Assembly (NCBI GenBank): GCA_902491575.1
Contig: CABUID010000003.1
Location: 66,784 to 130,783, forward strand
Origin: an uncultured Bacillota bacterium
GTDB lineage: Bacteria; Bacillota_I; Bacilli_A; RFN20; CAG-631
Reading direction: 5' to 3'
Length of the DNA stretch: 64,000 nt
Part shown: positions 35,599-44,479 of the stretch, one piece after another
Position numbering within the stretch: the first letter of the stretch is position 1
Layout of the letters: the number at the start of each line of letters is the position of its first letter
Translations under genes and position numbers: made by a program
The notes under the pieces: model-generated
Told to the model about the DNA's origin: nothing
The model's input: the letters and a program-made list of their open reading frames with translations, nothing else
Database searches by the model: none

Positions 35599-35673
35599 TC
35601 AAACAAAAAGAATATTCCTATCTTTTTATCTACGAGATTACCTCCTATTTTATAATTATATAACAAAATAAAA

Positions 35674-35696
35674 AGTATTCATACTCTATGAATACT
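35674..35696 (-). terminator. Terminator of the lysine transporter operon
   Basis: AGTATTCATA / TATGAATACT, 3-base loop, overlapping the stop codon of the ATPase gene; T-rich run on the minus strand. Confidence 0.85.
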
Positions 35697-36420
35697 AATT
35701 TATTAAAAATTTTTGTAAATCTTTATTTTGAGGATTTTCAAAAATATCTTTTGGAGTTCCTTGCTCCATAATTACTCCATCATGCATAAAAACAATACGG
35801 TCAGATACTTCTTTGGCAAATTTCATTTCATGTGTTACAATCACCATTGTTCTTCCTTCACTAGCAAGATCTTTAATAACTTGTAAAACTTCATTAACCA
35901 TATTTGGATCTAATGCACTCGTAGGCTCGTCAAATAAAATGACTTCAGGCTCCATACATAAAGCTCGTGCTATAGCTACTCTTTGCTTTTGCCCACCCGA
36001 TAAAGTATTTACATTAGCATGAACAAATTCTTTCAAACCTACTTTATCTAAATAATTTATTGCTTTTATTTCTGCTTTTTTTCGATTTTCTTTTAAAACA
36101 TGGATAGGTCCTAAAGTACAATTATCCAAAACATTTTTATTATTAAAAAGATTAAAATTTTGAAAGACCATTCCTATTTTACTTCTTAGTAAATTTAAAT
36201 TCGTTTTTTTATCTAAAATGTTTTGATTTTTAAATATAATCTCTCCAGAATCCGGATATTCTAGTAAATTACAACAACGAAGCAAAGTGGATTTTCCACT
36301 TCCAGATGCACCAATAATACATACCACTTCTTGTTGTTGAATTTCAAGATGAATTCCTTTTAAAATTTCTTTATCTCCAAAGGATTTACAAACATTTTTT
36401 ATATGTATAATTGTTTCCAT
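35695..36420 (-). CDS. Lysine (polar amino acid) ABC transporter, ATP-binding protein
   Basis: 240 residues. Walker A GASGSGKST, Q-loop VFQNFNLF, signature LSGGQKQRVAIARAL, Walker B VILFDEPTSALDP and switch His (VTHEM) are intact; the sequence is of the GlnQ/HisP type. ATG at 36420 is chosen since AAGGAG lies six bases upstream; an ATG at 36435 overlaps that site. It powers the permease encoded upstream. Lysine specificity follows from the L-box riboswitch that heads the operon. Confidence 0.93.
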   Translation of the reverse strand: METIIHIKNVCKSFGDKEILKGIHLEIQQQEVVCIIGASGSGKSTLLRCCNLLEYPDSGEIIFKNQNILDKKTNLNLLRSKIGMVFQNFNLFNNKNVLDNCTLGPIHVLKENRKKAEIKAINYLDKVGLKEFVHANVNTLSGGQKQRVAIARALCMEPEVILFDEPTSALDPNMVNEVLQVIKDLASEGRTMVIVTHEMKFAKEVSDRIVFMHDGVIMEQGTPKDIFENPQNKDLQKFLIN

Positions 36421-36431
36421 TGCGTACTCCT

Positions 36432-37691
36432 TCAATTTGAACTCGTTATTTCTTTAATAGGCATATTCATCTTTTTTTCAAAATATTGCAATAATTTAGA
36501 TGTTAAATAAGTTAAAATCAAATAGTAGATTGCAACAATTAAATAAGCTTCTAAACTTTTAGCAGAAAAAACACCTAAAATATCATTTTTAGAAACACTA
36601 AATAAGTCCAATACACCAATTAAAGTTAATACGGATGTGTCTTTAATATTAATAATAAATTCGTTACCAATAGATGGTAAACTATTTTTGATTCCCTGTG
36701 GGAAAATAATAAAAATCATTGTTTGTAATTTGTTAAAACCAAGTGCCTCTGCCGCTTCTCTTTGACCTTTGTCAACCGCATTAATTCCACCACGTAATAC
36801 TTCTGTTAAATAAGCTGCTGTATTGACGCTTACCGTAAATAATCCTGCTCGGAAAGGAGTCCAGACCTCGTCAATGAAATGACGATAATCTGCTACAGAC
36901 ATGGTTGGTCTTACGATACTTAAAACAAGATAATAGAAGATGAAAGCTTGCACAATCATTGGGGTTCCACGAATAACCGTCACATAAATATTAGCTAATC
37001 CATTGCCAATTTTTTTTAAAAAACGGATAAAATCGCCATCTTTCGGTGTAATTGTCAACATTTTTAAAGTCACTAAAATAAACGCTAACAAAAGTCCAAT
37101 AATCGTTCCTAATAATGCTAAAAGCATTGTCGTTTTAATTCCTTCTAAAAAATTAATTTGATAAGATTTTAAAAAATAAATCATTACATCATAAGAAGAG
37201 GTAGATTCATCGGGTCTTTTTACTGTTTTAAATCGAGAAATAAAATCCAAAACAACAAAATCCGTTAGATAGAAAAGCAAAAATAATGTCAATATATAAC
37301 TAATACTACGAATCCAAAAGAAAGTTTTTTTCGTGGTTGTTTTCTTTTGAATGATGGATCGTACATAGAAGAAAATTCCAAATAATGCAAATAATGAAAA
37401 CAAAACCATTAAAAGAATATAAACAATATGAGGAATCATTTTCGTATAAGAAATCAACTGATTTGCCTGTACATCTTTAAAACACAATATGGAAAAGAAA
37501 AGATTCATTAAACTTACAAAAAGTATATATAATGATTCATATTTATAGGATTTGATGAGCATGAAGTAAATCTTTTTACATATTGAAATAAAAAGATGAT
37601 ATAGTTGAATAAAAAACAAGCAAATTAAATTCAAAAAACCAAATATAATTTTTAAAAAAGGATTTTTTGTTTTTAATATAGGAGTTTTCAT
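36432..37691 (-). CDS. Lysine (polar amino acid) ABC transporter permease with long N-terminal membrane extension
   Basis: 419 residues; ordinary HisM/GlnP permeases have about 220. The C-terminal 230 residues are a standard binding-protein-dependent permease (FLEGIKTTMLLALLGTIIG ... the EAA loop EAAEALGFNKLQTMIFIIFPQGIK ... LLQYFEKK). The first 180 residues add about four helices (for example FLNLICLFFIQLYHLFIS, YILLMVLFSLFALFGIFFYV) not found in common family members. It lies 14 bases after the binding-protein gene. Forms the membrane channel, probably as a homodimer. Confidence 0.9.
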   Translation of the reverse strand: MKTPILKTKNPFLKIIFGFLNLICLFFIQLYHLFISICKKIYFMLIKSYKYESLYILFVSLMNLFFSILCFKDVQANQLISYTKMIPHIVYILLMVLFSLFALFGIFFYVRSIIQKKTTTKKTFFWIRSISYILTLFLLFYLTDFVVLDFISRFKTVKRPDESTSSYDVMIYFLKSYQINFLEGIKTTMLLALLGTIIGLLLAFILVTLKMLTITPKDGDFIRFLKKIGNGLANIYVTVIRGTPMIVQAFIFYYLVLSIVRPTMSVADYRHFIDEVWTPFRAGLFTVSVNTAAYLTEVLRGGINAVDKGQREAAEALGFNKLQTMIFIIFPQGIKNSLPSIGNEFIINIKDTSVLTLIGVLDLFSVSKNDILGVFSAKSLEAYLIVAIYYLILTYLTSKLLQYFEKKMNMPIKEITSSN

Positions 37692-37705
37692 AATGCTTTC
37701 CTCAT

Positions 37706-38566
37706 TTATGCACTTTGTTTTTCTACCGCTGTCGTCATGATTTCATTTCTTTGATCACTTGTAATGCTATCTAGTATTTGATTAATCGATTTTTTCAAGT
37801 CATCTTGATTTTTGGCAAGACCTATGGACACATTTTTATCCGAATCAACAATATCTCGAATTTCATTCGTTTCTTCATCTACTAATTTTGTAAATCCATG
37901 CCCTTGTTCAAAACGAATCATTTTTAGATTCTGATTAGCTTCTACAAGGCCTAAAGCAACTGGTAACTCTAATACTGTTCCATCGATAATTCCCGTTTGT
38001 AACTCACTAATAATTTCAGGAACAGTTGCTTTGTCTCCTCCGATAACCACTCCTGGTATCGCATGTGCTATATCATCATACAATGTACCAATTTGACCAG
38101 CAATCCTTGCCCCTTCTAATTCCGAAATATCACTTATATTTGCATATGCTCCATTACTTTCTACTAATAATACATGTTCGCTCGTATAATAAGGATTCGT
38201 AAAATCGATATCAATCATTCTAGATGGTGTAGGACTCATTCCAGCTATAATTAAATCAATTGTTCCGTTTTGTACACTTGGAATTAGCGCTCCCCATTCT
38301 AATTTTTTTATCACTAATTCTTTATCTAATTGTTGTGCAATGATTTTAGCAATTTGAACATCATAACCTTCTGCATAAGTTTTAGTATCTAAAATTGCAT
38401 AATTTGACTCTGTTTTGGTATTCTCTGTCCAATTAAAAGGAGCATAATTACACTCTAAACCGATTATGAGTTTTTCTGTTGGATCATCCACATTTTGGTT
38501 ACAGCTTGTTAAAGAAACACTACATAAAAAAACCATTAAAAAACTTGTTAAAACTACTTTTTTCAT
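37706..38566 (-). CDS. Lysine (polar amino acid)-binding lipoprotein of ABC transporter
   Basis: About 286 residues with a lipoprotein signal (lipobox LTSC) and the family-3 solute-binding fold: LIIGLECNYAPFNW, YAEGYDVQIAKIIAQQL, GTIDLIIAGMSPTPSR and FTNPYYTSEHVLLV. It captures the amino acid outside the membrane. ATG at 38566 has AAGGAGG eight bases upstream; an earlier in-frame TTG overlaps the spacing. First gene after the lysine riboswitch, which is the evidence for lysine as ligand. Confidence 0.93.
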   Translation of the reverse strand: MKKVVLTSFLMVFLCSVSLTSCNQNVDDPTEKLIIGLECNYAPFNWTENTKTESNYAILDTKTYAEGYDVQIAKIIAQQLDKELVIKKLEWGALIPSVQNGTIDLIIAGMSPTPSRMIDIDFTNPYYTSEHVLLVESNGAYANISDISELEGARIAGQIGTLYDDIAHAIPGVVIGGDKATVPEIISELQTGIIDGTVLELPVALGLVEANQNLKMIRFEQGHGFTKLVDEETNEIRDIVDSDKNVSIGLAKNQDDLKKSINQILDSITSDQRNEIMTTAVEKQSA

Positions 38567-38590
38567 TTTCAATTCCTCCTTAAATAAATA

Positions 38591-38619
38591 AAAGATTGCA
38601 TACTATTTATGCAATCTTT
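38591..38619 (-). terminator. Riboswitch expression-platform terminator
   Basis: AAAGATTGCATA / TATGCAATCTTT, 12-bp stem with 5-base loop and T-rich tail, between the lysine aptamer and the first gene. Likely formed when lysine is bound. Confidence 0.85.
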
Positions 38620-38639
38620 AGATATTTAAAGAATTACAA

Positions 38640-38803
38640 GAAATAGCGCCTCTACAATATTGTAGGAGTCTATAAGATATTCTCTTATAGCCCAATCAAT
38701 AACTTTACCAAGTTATTGTTTCGGCGACCTCACCTTTCCTTAAATTCATTGAATGTCTTCTCCAATAAGTACTCTTCTTGGTCGCGCCTCTATCAATCTT
38801 TAT
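38640..38803 (-). ncRNA. Lysine riboswitch (L box)
   Basis: On the minus strand the conserved L-box blocks occur in order: GATAGAGGCGCG, then AGTA, GGAAAGGTGAGGTCGCCGAA, TTGGGCT, and TGTAGAGGCGCTA, where the last pairs with the start to form P1. Two AT stems (for example AATAACTT..AAGTTATT and TATAAGA..TCTTATA) form the other arms. It controls the ABC transporter operon by attenuation through the adjacent terminator: high lysine should stop transcription. Confidence 0.92.
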
Positions 38804-38809
38804 GCGCTT

Positions 38810-38837
38810 ATTTTATCATAAAATACAAGAAATGCAA
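38810..38837 (-). promoter_or_regulatory. Promoter of the lysine riboswitch/transporter operon
   Basis: Minus strand TTGCAT, 16 bases, TAAAAT, placing the start at the aptamer's 5' end. Confidence 0.6.
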
Positions 38838-38847
38838 CTCTTTCTTC

Positions 38848-39111
38848 TTATTTTTTTCTATTTTTATTTTTTAAGTGACTATTTTTAGCTTTTTTTAAAT
38901 AAACAATGAAGAAAAAGAGGAAGGAAATAAAAGCAATTGCCATAACAAAAATATTTAAATAGTCATTCCATTGAAGCTTTTCTTCTTTGTGTGTTAAATA
39001 AGAAACAAGAAAGGAAAATAATGAAAACGCAAATAAAATTGAACAAGCAACCGTTAACGTTTTTAAAATATCCAGTTTATTAGAAGGATTCAAATTGTTC
39101 TCGTTTTCCAT
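38848..39111 (-). CDS. Small two-helix membrane protein (1 of 3)
   Basis: 87 residues: hydrophilic N-terminus, two helices (about 19-41 and 54-71) and a very basic tail (KKAKNSHLKNKNRKK). No family recognised. It is the last of three small membrane protein genes that follow xerC with gaps of -11, 3 and 9 bases, so it belongs to the xerC transcript. Orientation by positive-inside rule puts both ends in the cytoplasm. Confidence 0.65.
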   Translation of the reverse strand: MENENNLNPSNKLDILKTLTVACSILFAFSLFSFLVSYLTHKEEKLQWNDYLNIFVMAIAFISFLFFFIVYLKKAKNSHLKNKNRKK

Positions 39112-39120
39112 AATAACTCC

Positions 39121-39435
39121 TTAAATTTCATCAATTATATTTAATTTTTCCTTTAAAGTTTTTAATTTCTTTTTATAAGTTACTAAAATAATTTTAAAGC
39201 TTATCCATATAATAATGAAAATAGGCATGGCAATTTTAGCTATTTTTGAAACCATTTGATAAGCATTTAAAAAATTTTCATTTATATCGGATTTTAGAGT
39301 ATAAATACAAACCATTACTAAAATAAAAGCCAAAAATGTAATACTAATTATTCGAATAACCCATAAGGCAAAATAAAACAGCAAATATTGATGTTTCATC
39401 GAAAAATAATTTGATCGATTTACTTCTTTTTCCAT
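39121..39435 (-). CDS. Small two-helix membrane protein (2 of 3)
   Basis: 104 residues with two helices (about 20-50 and 70-90) and a Lys-rich C-terminus (TYKKKLKTLKEKLNIIDEI). Not recognised. Gap of 3 bases to the preceding small gene and 9 to the next, so co-translation is likely. Topology resembles its neighbours although the sequences do not align convincingly by eye. Confidence 0.65.
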   Translation of the reverse strand: MEKEVNRSNYFSMKHQYLLFYFALWVIRIISITFLAFILVMVCIYTLKSDINENFLNAYQMVSKIAKIAMPIFIIIWISFKIILVTYKKKLKTLKEKLNIIDEI

Positions 39436-39438
39436 GTA

Positions 39439-39762
39439 TTATAGATTTTCTTGATTTAAAAGTCTTCTTCTTTTTCCTTGTTTAACCGCATTAATGATTA
39501 AAAATGGAGTAAATGCAGTAGCAGCTAGAGAACTGATGACTACAAAAAAGATAAAAACCAATAGATTTGTTGCCATTTTAGCTGTCAACATGTCTTCTGT
39601 TAAAATGCCTGCTTCAAAAGAGGTTGCAAGATTAACACTGACGATTGCAAAGATAATAATGGATAAAAACATAACAAAAACACTGACACCTAATAAAATA
39701 GAAAAGGTGACTACATTTCTTTTACAACTTAAATACTCTTTTTGAATTAATTCACGATTCAT
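39439..39762 (-). CDS. Small two-helix membrane protein (3 of 3)
   Basis: 107 residues: a charged start (MNRELIQKEYLSCKRN), two long helices (about 17-45 and 64-90) and a basic tail (KQGKRRRLLNQENL). The start overlaps the xerC stop region by 11 bases, so it is translationally coupled to xerC. No family recognised; conservation across relatives would be needed to assign a role. Confidence 0.68.
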   Translation of the reverse strand: MNRELIQKEYLSCKRNVVTFSILLGVSVFVMFLSIIIFAIVSVNLATSFEAGILTEDMLTAKMATNLLVFIFFVVISSLAATAFTPFLIINAVKQGKRRRLLNQENL

Positions 39763-40687
39763 TTTCTTCTTTCTCCTTTTTTTTGTATTTATTCAAAGTT
39801 TTAGCCATAGGATGTGTTGTTTCATATACCTGTTTTAGCCTAACTTTTGAAACATGTGTATAAATTTGCGTAGTAGATAAAGAGGAATGTCCTAGTAACT
39901 CTTGGACCATTTTTAAATCCACGTCATTATTTAAAAGATTCGTAGCAAAGGTGTGTCTTAACATATGAGGCGTAACTTTAAAAGTATCTTTAGATTGTTT
40001 TGCTCTGTTTTTTAATATATCTTCAATCGCTCTTGGTGTAATTCGAGTACCTTTAGAGCCAATAAATAAAGCCTCATCTTCTTTATTTAATAATAAAGTT
40101 GGTCGAATCTCTTCTAAATACTGATTTAAATAAGGTAAAACTCTTGGCAAGAAAAAGACACTTCTTTCTTTTTTCCCCTTACCATATACACGTATACTAC
40201 ATTCTTGTGTATCCAAATCTAATAAATTCAATTGACTACATTCACTGACCCGCATCCCAGTATATAATAATAGTAAAATTATACATTGATTACGAACAGC
40301 ATAGATTTCTTTCTTTTCATTAGGAGTCAGTAAAATTCTTATTTGCTCTTGAAATAAATCTTTCGGCAATTTTGAAGGACTCTTTAATGTAGCGTAATTT
40401 ATCATAGGATTGAATATCTTTTCATCTACTTCATTAACATAATATTTATAAAAGTTTCTTAAACATACAATTTTCCGATTGATTGTCGATACTTTGTAAT
40501 GTTCTTTTTTTAAATGATTCATATATTCTTGAACATCCTTATCGGACAAGTTTTTAAAATCTTTATGGGTAGATTTTAAATAAAGATTAAATTTATTCAA
40601 ATCAAAAAAGTAAGATGATGTTGTATGTTCACTATAATGTCGTATATGCGTTAAATAATAAATATAATTCTCAATTGCCTTTTCCAT
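39752..40687 (-). CDS. xerC: Tyrosine recombinase XerC/XerD
   Basis: 311 residues. N-terminal SAM-like domain (HIRHYSEHTTSSYFFDLNKF) and catalytic domain with all residues: Arg in TGMRVSE, HMLRHTFAT (His-x-x-Arg), LGHSS and nucleophile Tyr in TQIYTHV. It resolves chromosome dimers at dif. The place next to topA matches Bacillus codV (xerC), so xerC is preferred over xerD or a phage integrase. AGAGGT lies before the ATG. Confidence 0.9.
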   Translation of the reverse strand: MEKAIENYIYYLTHIRHYSEHTTSSYFFDLNKFNLYLKSTHKDFKNLSDKDVQEYMNHLKKEHYKVSTINRKIVCLRNFYKYYVNEVDEKIFNPMINYATLKSPSKLPKDLFQEQIRILLTPNEKKEIYAVRNQCIILLLLYTGMRVSECSQLNLLDLDTQECSIRVYGKGKKERSVFFLPRVLPYLNQYLEEIRPTLLLNKEDEALFIGSKGTRITPRAIEDILKNRAKQSKDTFKVTPHMLRHTFATNLLNNDVDLKMVQELLGHSSLSTTQIYTHVSKVRLKQVYETTHPMAKTLNKYKKKEKEENES

Positions 40688-40730
40688 ATCTACCTCTTTT
40701 TTTATTATATATTATATTTATAAAATAATA

Positions 40731-40754
40731 AAGAACCAATTTATCTTGGTTCTT
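40731..40754 (-). terminator. Terminator of topA
   Basis: AAGAACCAA / TTGGTTCTT, 6-base loop, at the topA stop. Confidence 0.75.
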
Positions 40755-42702
40755 AAGTCGATTCATGATAATCGCAATTAGGATAACAACTACAAGCGTA
40801 AAATTTACCAAATTTTGAAGAACGTAATACTAATTTGCCAACATGACATTTTGGGCATTCATTTCCTACTTTACTTTCATTATGGATATATTTACAATTT
40901 GGATAACCCGAACAGGCGATAAAAGCGCCATAACGACTATTTCGTCGAACAAGTGGTTTACCACATTGTGGACATAATCCTAAATCTTCCTTGATAGGTT
41001 CTTCTGGTGTCATTTCCACTTTTGCTTTTTGATAAAGTTCTTCAAATCTTTTATAAAAATCAGATAAAGCTTCATTTCTAGTACACTTTCCATCCGCAAT
41101 TTCATCTAATTTTGTTTCCATGTTTGCTGTATATTCAACATTGATAATATCTGAAAAGGATTCGTCTAACTTTGAAGAAGTCAATTTTCCTTGTTCTGTA
41201 GGTGCATAGTATGTTTTATTGACGATAACATATTTTCTTGTTTTGATTAAATCTAAAGTCGCTGCATAAGTAGAAGGTCTTCCTATGCCATCTTTTTTCA
41301 TTGTATCAATAAGACTGGCTTCTGTATATGGATTAGGGCCTTTCGTTTTTCCTTCTTTCGATGAAAGTTTTCCAACTTTAACGACACTCTCTTTTTGAAT
41401 TTGGCATTTTAAAGGTATTCGTTCCACTTTATCAAAGTTTTGATACTCTTTTAAAAAGCCATCAAATAAGCGAGTATCTCCTGTTGCCATTAAAGTATGA
41501 TTATGGCATTTAAATAATACTTCTTCATGCTCGTAAGTTTCATCTTTCATCATGGAAGCAACTGCTCTACTATAAATAAGTTGATATAATTTTGCTTGTT
41601 CTTTACTTACTTTATTTTCAATGATTTGAGGAGTAATAGAAAGATCTGTTGGTCGAATTCCTTCATGAGCATCTTGAACATTATTTGAATCGTTATTAAA
41701 TATCTTAGCTACACCTACATATTCTAAGCCATATTCTTCTTCAATATGTTTTTTCGTTTTATTGATAAAAGATGGTGTAACGCGAACACTATCCGTACGC
41801 ATATAAGTAATTAACCCTACTTCACCTTCGCCAAGATCAAGTCCTTCGTATAAAGTTTGAGCAATTCGCATCGTCTTTTTTGAATCAAATTTTAATAAAT
41901 TAGAGGAATCTTGAAGTAAAGAAGAAGTTGTATAAACAGGCTTACTTGCCCTTGTTTTTATTTCTTTACTAACTTGATCAACTAAAATAGGATTACTCTT
42001 TAATTCTTCAATCACTTTATTGACTTCATCAATCGTGTCAAAATGAATCTCTTTTTTATTTTCATCAATCAAAGTAATATTTACATCATTACCATTTATT
42101 TTTAAATTTCCAACCAAACGATAATATTGTTTTTCTTTGAAATTATCAATTTCTTTTTGCTTATCCACGACAAGTTTTAAAACAACAGATTGAACACGTC
42201 CTGCCGATTTACTACCAATCTTTTTTTGCAATAATTGGGATAATTGAAAACCAATAATACGATCTAAGATTCTTCTTGTTTCTTGAGAAGAAACTAAATC
42301 CATATCAATTTTACGTGGATGTTCTAAAGCTTCTTTAACTGCATGAAAAGTGACTTCATGAAATTCTAAGCGTTTCGTTGTATTTATATCTAAGTTTAAT
42401 ACTTCAGCCAGATGCCAAGAAATAGCTTCTCCTTCTCTATCTGGGTCCGTTGCCAAAATAACTTCTTTGGTTTCACTCATAAGTTTTTTTAATCGACTAA
42501 CTGTTTTCTTTTTATTGGGGTTAATTTCGTAAATGGGAGAAAAATGATTTTGAATATCGACACCTAAACTATTCGAAGCATTACCAACAGCTAAATCACG
42601 AATATGTCCAATACTAGCTTCTACTAAATAATTTGGTCCTAAATATTTTTGAATTGTTCTTGCCTTATGTGGTGATTCTACTATAACCAAATAGTCTTTC
42701 AT
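40753..42702 (-). CDS. topA: DNA topoisomerase I
   Basis: 649 residues. TOPRIM start LVIVESPHKARTIQKYLG with the DPDREGEAISWH acidic motif, the active-site Tyr region LITYMRTDSVR, and two C-terminal zinc-ribbon repeats (CPQCGKPLVRRNSRYGAFIACSGYPNC-like, split here as CPQC...CSGYPNC and CPKC...CSCYPNC). It relaxes negative supercoils. The start ATG at 42702 has GGAGG eight bases upstream; an ATG at 42723 lies before that site. Strong promoter at 42729-42756. Confidence 0.96.
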   Translation of the reverse strand: MKDYLVIVESPHKARTIQKYLGPNYLVEASIGHIRDLAVGNASNSLGVDIQNHFSPIYEINPNKKKTVSRLKKLMSETKEVILATDPDREGEAISWHLAEVLNLDINTTKRLEFHEVTFHAVKEALEHPRKIDMDLVSSQETRRILDRIIGFQLSQLLQKKIGSKSAGRVQSVVLKLVVDKQKEIDNFKEKQYYRLVGNLKINGNDVNITLIDENKKEIHFDTIDEVNKVIEELKSNPILVDQVSKEIKTRASKPVYTTSSLLQDSSNLLKFDSKKTMRIAQTLYEGLDLGEGEVGLITYMRTDSVRVTPSFINKTKKHIEEEYGLEYVGVAKIFNNDSNNVQDAHEGIRPTDLSITPQIIENKVSKEQAKLYQLIYSRAVASMMKDETYEHEEVLFKCHNHTLMATGDTRLFDGFLKEYQNFDKVERIPLKCQIQKESVVKVGKLSSKEGKTKGPNPYTEASLIDTMKKDGIGRPSTYAATLDLIKTRKYVIVNKTYYAPTEQGKLTSSKLDESFSDIINVEYTANMETKLDEIADGKCTRNEALSDFYKRFEELYQKAKVEMTPEEPIKEDLGLCPQCGKPLVRRNSRYGAFIACSGYPNCKYIHNESKVGNECPKCHVGKLVLRSSKFGKFYACSCYPNCDYHEST

Positions 42703-42728
42703 TTTTTGTCCTCCATTTCGCATGTATT

Positions 42729-42756
42729 ATTTTAATGAAAAAAAAAATTCTGTCAA
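42729..42756 (-). promoter_or_regulatory. Promoter of topA
   Basis: Minus strand TTGACA, 16 bases (A/T-rich), TAAAAT. Confidence 0.65.
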
Positions 42757-42817
42757 CTAGTCGCTTTTACATTAATATAGATATTTATATATATATTAAT
42801 AAATTTTTATTTATGCC

Positions 42818-42855
42818 AAAAAAGAGCATAAATTTATATCTCTTTAAGTATGCCC
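42818..42855 (-). terminator. Terminator of dprA
   Basis: GGGCATA / TATGCTC stem (one G-U) with a long AU loop and six T on the minus strand. Confidence 0.6.
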
Positions 42856-42962
42856 TTTTTTTTCAAAATACTCAAACTGAATTCAATTTATTCGTTTGAA
42901 TTGCTTTAAAAAAATTCATTAATCAACTTTTTAAAAACATCAGCATTTTACTTTTGCTCGTT

Positions 42963-43718
42963 TTATTCATAAATATCCCTAGCAGATTCAACTAATTTGG
43001 CTCCTTGTTTAATTAAATCATTACAACCACTTTGATGACCAGCTAAATAAGGTATGGCACAAATATCTTTACCATATTCTAATCCATAAGCTACTGTATT
43101 CATTGTCCCCGATTTATGTTTTGCCTCAGTAACAACTATGGTTTTACTTAAAGCAGCTATTATGCGGTTACGAATTAAAAAATTCTTCGGTTCTGGCGAC
43201 ACATCATTAGGATATTCTGAAAGAATTAATCCTTCTTTTTTTATCCTTTCATAGGTTTGTTTATTACAAGAAGGATAGCAACAATCAATACCTGATCCTA
43301 AAACCGCTATTGTAGGTATTTGATTATCTAAAGCTGCCCTATGAGCAATGGAATCAATTCCTGTTGCTAAACCACTAACGATGATGACATTATAGGTTTG
43401 TAGTTCTTTTACCATTTGTTGAGTCATTTTTTGTCCATAGGAACTATACTTACGATTACCGATAATAGCAATGATCTCTTTTTCATTTTGCGTTAAAGAT
43501 AAATCTCCATAATAAAATAAAACGATGGGCGGATTAGCAATGGGAATTAATGATTTTGGATATTCTCTATCTATAATGGTAACATAATGACATTTGATTT
43601 TTTTTTCTATATCCGTTAACTCATTGCTAGAAACTTGTTCCTTGTTTTTAATTGCTTGCATTATTAACGCATAATTTCCTTGGTATTTTAATGCAAAATA
43701 TAATAGTATTTTTCTCAT
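42963..43718 (-). CDS. dprA: DNA processing protein DprA
   Basis: About 251 residues. Rossmann-like DprA core: IAIIGNRKYSSYGQKMTQQM, IVSGLATGIDSIAHRAAL, TIAVLGSGIDCCYP, FLIRNRIIAALSKTIVVTEA. It loads RecA on incoming single-stranded DNA in transformation. The C-terminal winged helix of long DprA is absent, leaving the short form. The start is uncertain: ATG codons at 43724 and 43718 both follow an AGGGGTG site; 43718 has the better spacing. Confidence 0.92.
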   Translation of the reverse strand: MRKILLYFALKYQGNYALIMQAIKNKEQVSSNELTDIEKKIKCHYVTIIDREYPKSLIPIANPPIVLFYYGDLSLTQNEKEIIAIIGNRKYSSYGQKMTQQMVKELQTYNVIIVSGLATGIDSIAHRAALDNQIPTIAVLGSGIDCCYPSCNKQTYERIKKEGLILSEYPNDVSPEPKNFLIRNRIIAALSKTIVVTEAKHKSGTMNTVAYGLEYGKDICAIPYLAGHQSGCNDLIKQGAKLVESARDIYE

Positions 43719-43792
43719 TTTCATCACACCCCTATATCTATATATAGTGTTTTTTATTAAAAAAGTGTAATAAATGATTATTTTTATAAAAA

Positions 43793-43817
43793 AAATTAAG
43801 CACTTTTTGCTTAATTT
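43793..43817 (-). terminator. Terminator of rnhB
   Basis: AAATTAAGCA / TGCTTAATTT, 5-base loop, T8 on the minus strand, just after the stop. Confidence 0.85.
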
Positions 43818-43823
43818 TTTTAT

Positions 43824-44477
43824 TTACTCTTCGTTTAATATATCATCAATGGATATTTGCTCATCATGTTTTACAAAACTAGCGACAGGCTCATAGGTTT
43901 TACGATGAATTTCAGTAATACCATTTTCTTTTAGTAACTGGACGTGCTCGGCAGTACAATAACCTTTGTTTTGCTTTAAATTATATCCTGGATATTTTTC
44001 ATCAAGTTCTATCATCATATCATCTCGTGTTACTTTAGCAATAATAGAAGCTGCTGCAATTGTAATCGATTTACAATCTCCTTTAATTATCGCTTCTAAA
44101 GGTATTTTTTTATCTACATGTGGTAAGGGCATTGCATCTGTTAAAATCGCTTCCGCTTTTTTATGCATCCGTTTTAAAGCTCTTTCCATCCCTATTTGAG
44201 TTGCAGCATAAATATTATATTGATCCACTTCTTCAACACTAATAACTTCAAAATTATAGTATAAAGCATCCCTTTTGATAATTTCCATCAGTTGTCTTCT
44301 TTTTTTATCTGATAATTGTTTAGAATCATTAAACGAGTAATTATCATAAAAAGGAGGAAAAACACAAATACCAATAACTAGTGGACCAGCAATAGGACCT
44401 CTTCCTGCTTCGTCAAGTCCTACAACGATTTCTTTTCCACTCCACCAATATTGATTTTCATAATCAAAATTTGCCAT
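43824..44477 (-). CDS. rnhB: Ribonuclease HII
   Basis: 217 residues. VVGLDEAGRGPIAGPLV holds the first acidic pair, LTDAMPLP and GDCKSITIAAASIIAKVTRD the further catalytic residues. It removes ribonucleotides from DNA-RNA hybrids. GGAGG is present upstream of the ATG, which lies 2 bases after the rbgA stop. Order rbgA-rnhB is the same as in Bacillus. Confidence 0.95.
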   Translation of the reverse strand: MANFDYENQYWWSGKEIVVGLDEAGRGPIAGPLVIGICVFPPFYDNYSFNDSKQLSDKKRRQLMEIIKRDALYYNFEVISVEEVDQYNIYAATQIGMERALKRMHKKAEAILTDAMPLPHVDKKIPLEAIIKGDCKSITIAAASIIAKVTRDDMMIELDEKYPGYNLKQNKGYCTAEHVQLLKENGITEIHRKTYEPVASFVKHDEQISIDDILNEE

Positions 44478-44479
44478 AT

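Noticed and set aside
35488..35673. yybP-ykoY manganese riboswitch before mntP
   Set aside because: The conserved loop sequences of that riboswitch are not found on the minus strand; only an AU-rich hairpin is present.
39752..40687. Tyrosine recombinase as a phage or transposon integrase
   Set aside because: Sequence and length fit XerC/XerD, it sits next to topA as in Bacillus, and no attachment sites or phage genes flank it.
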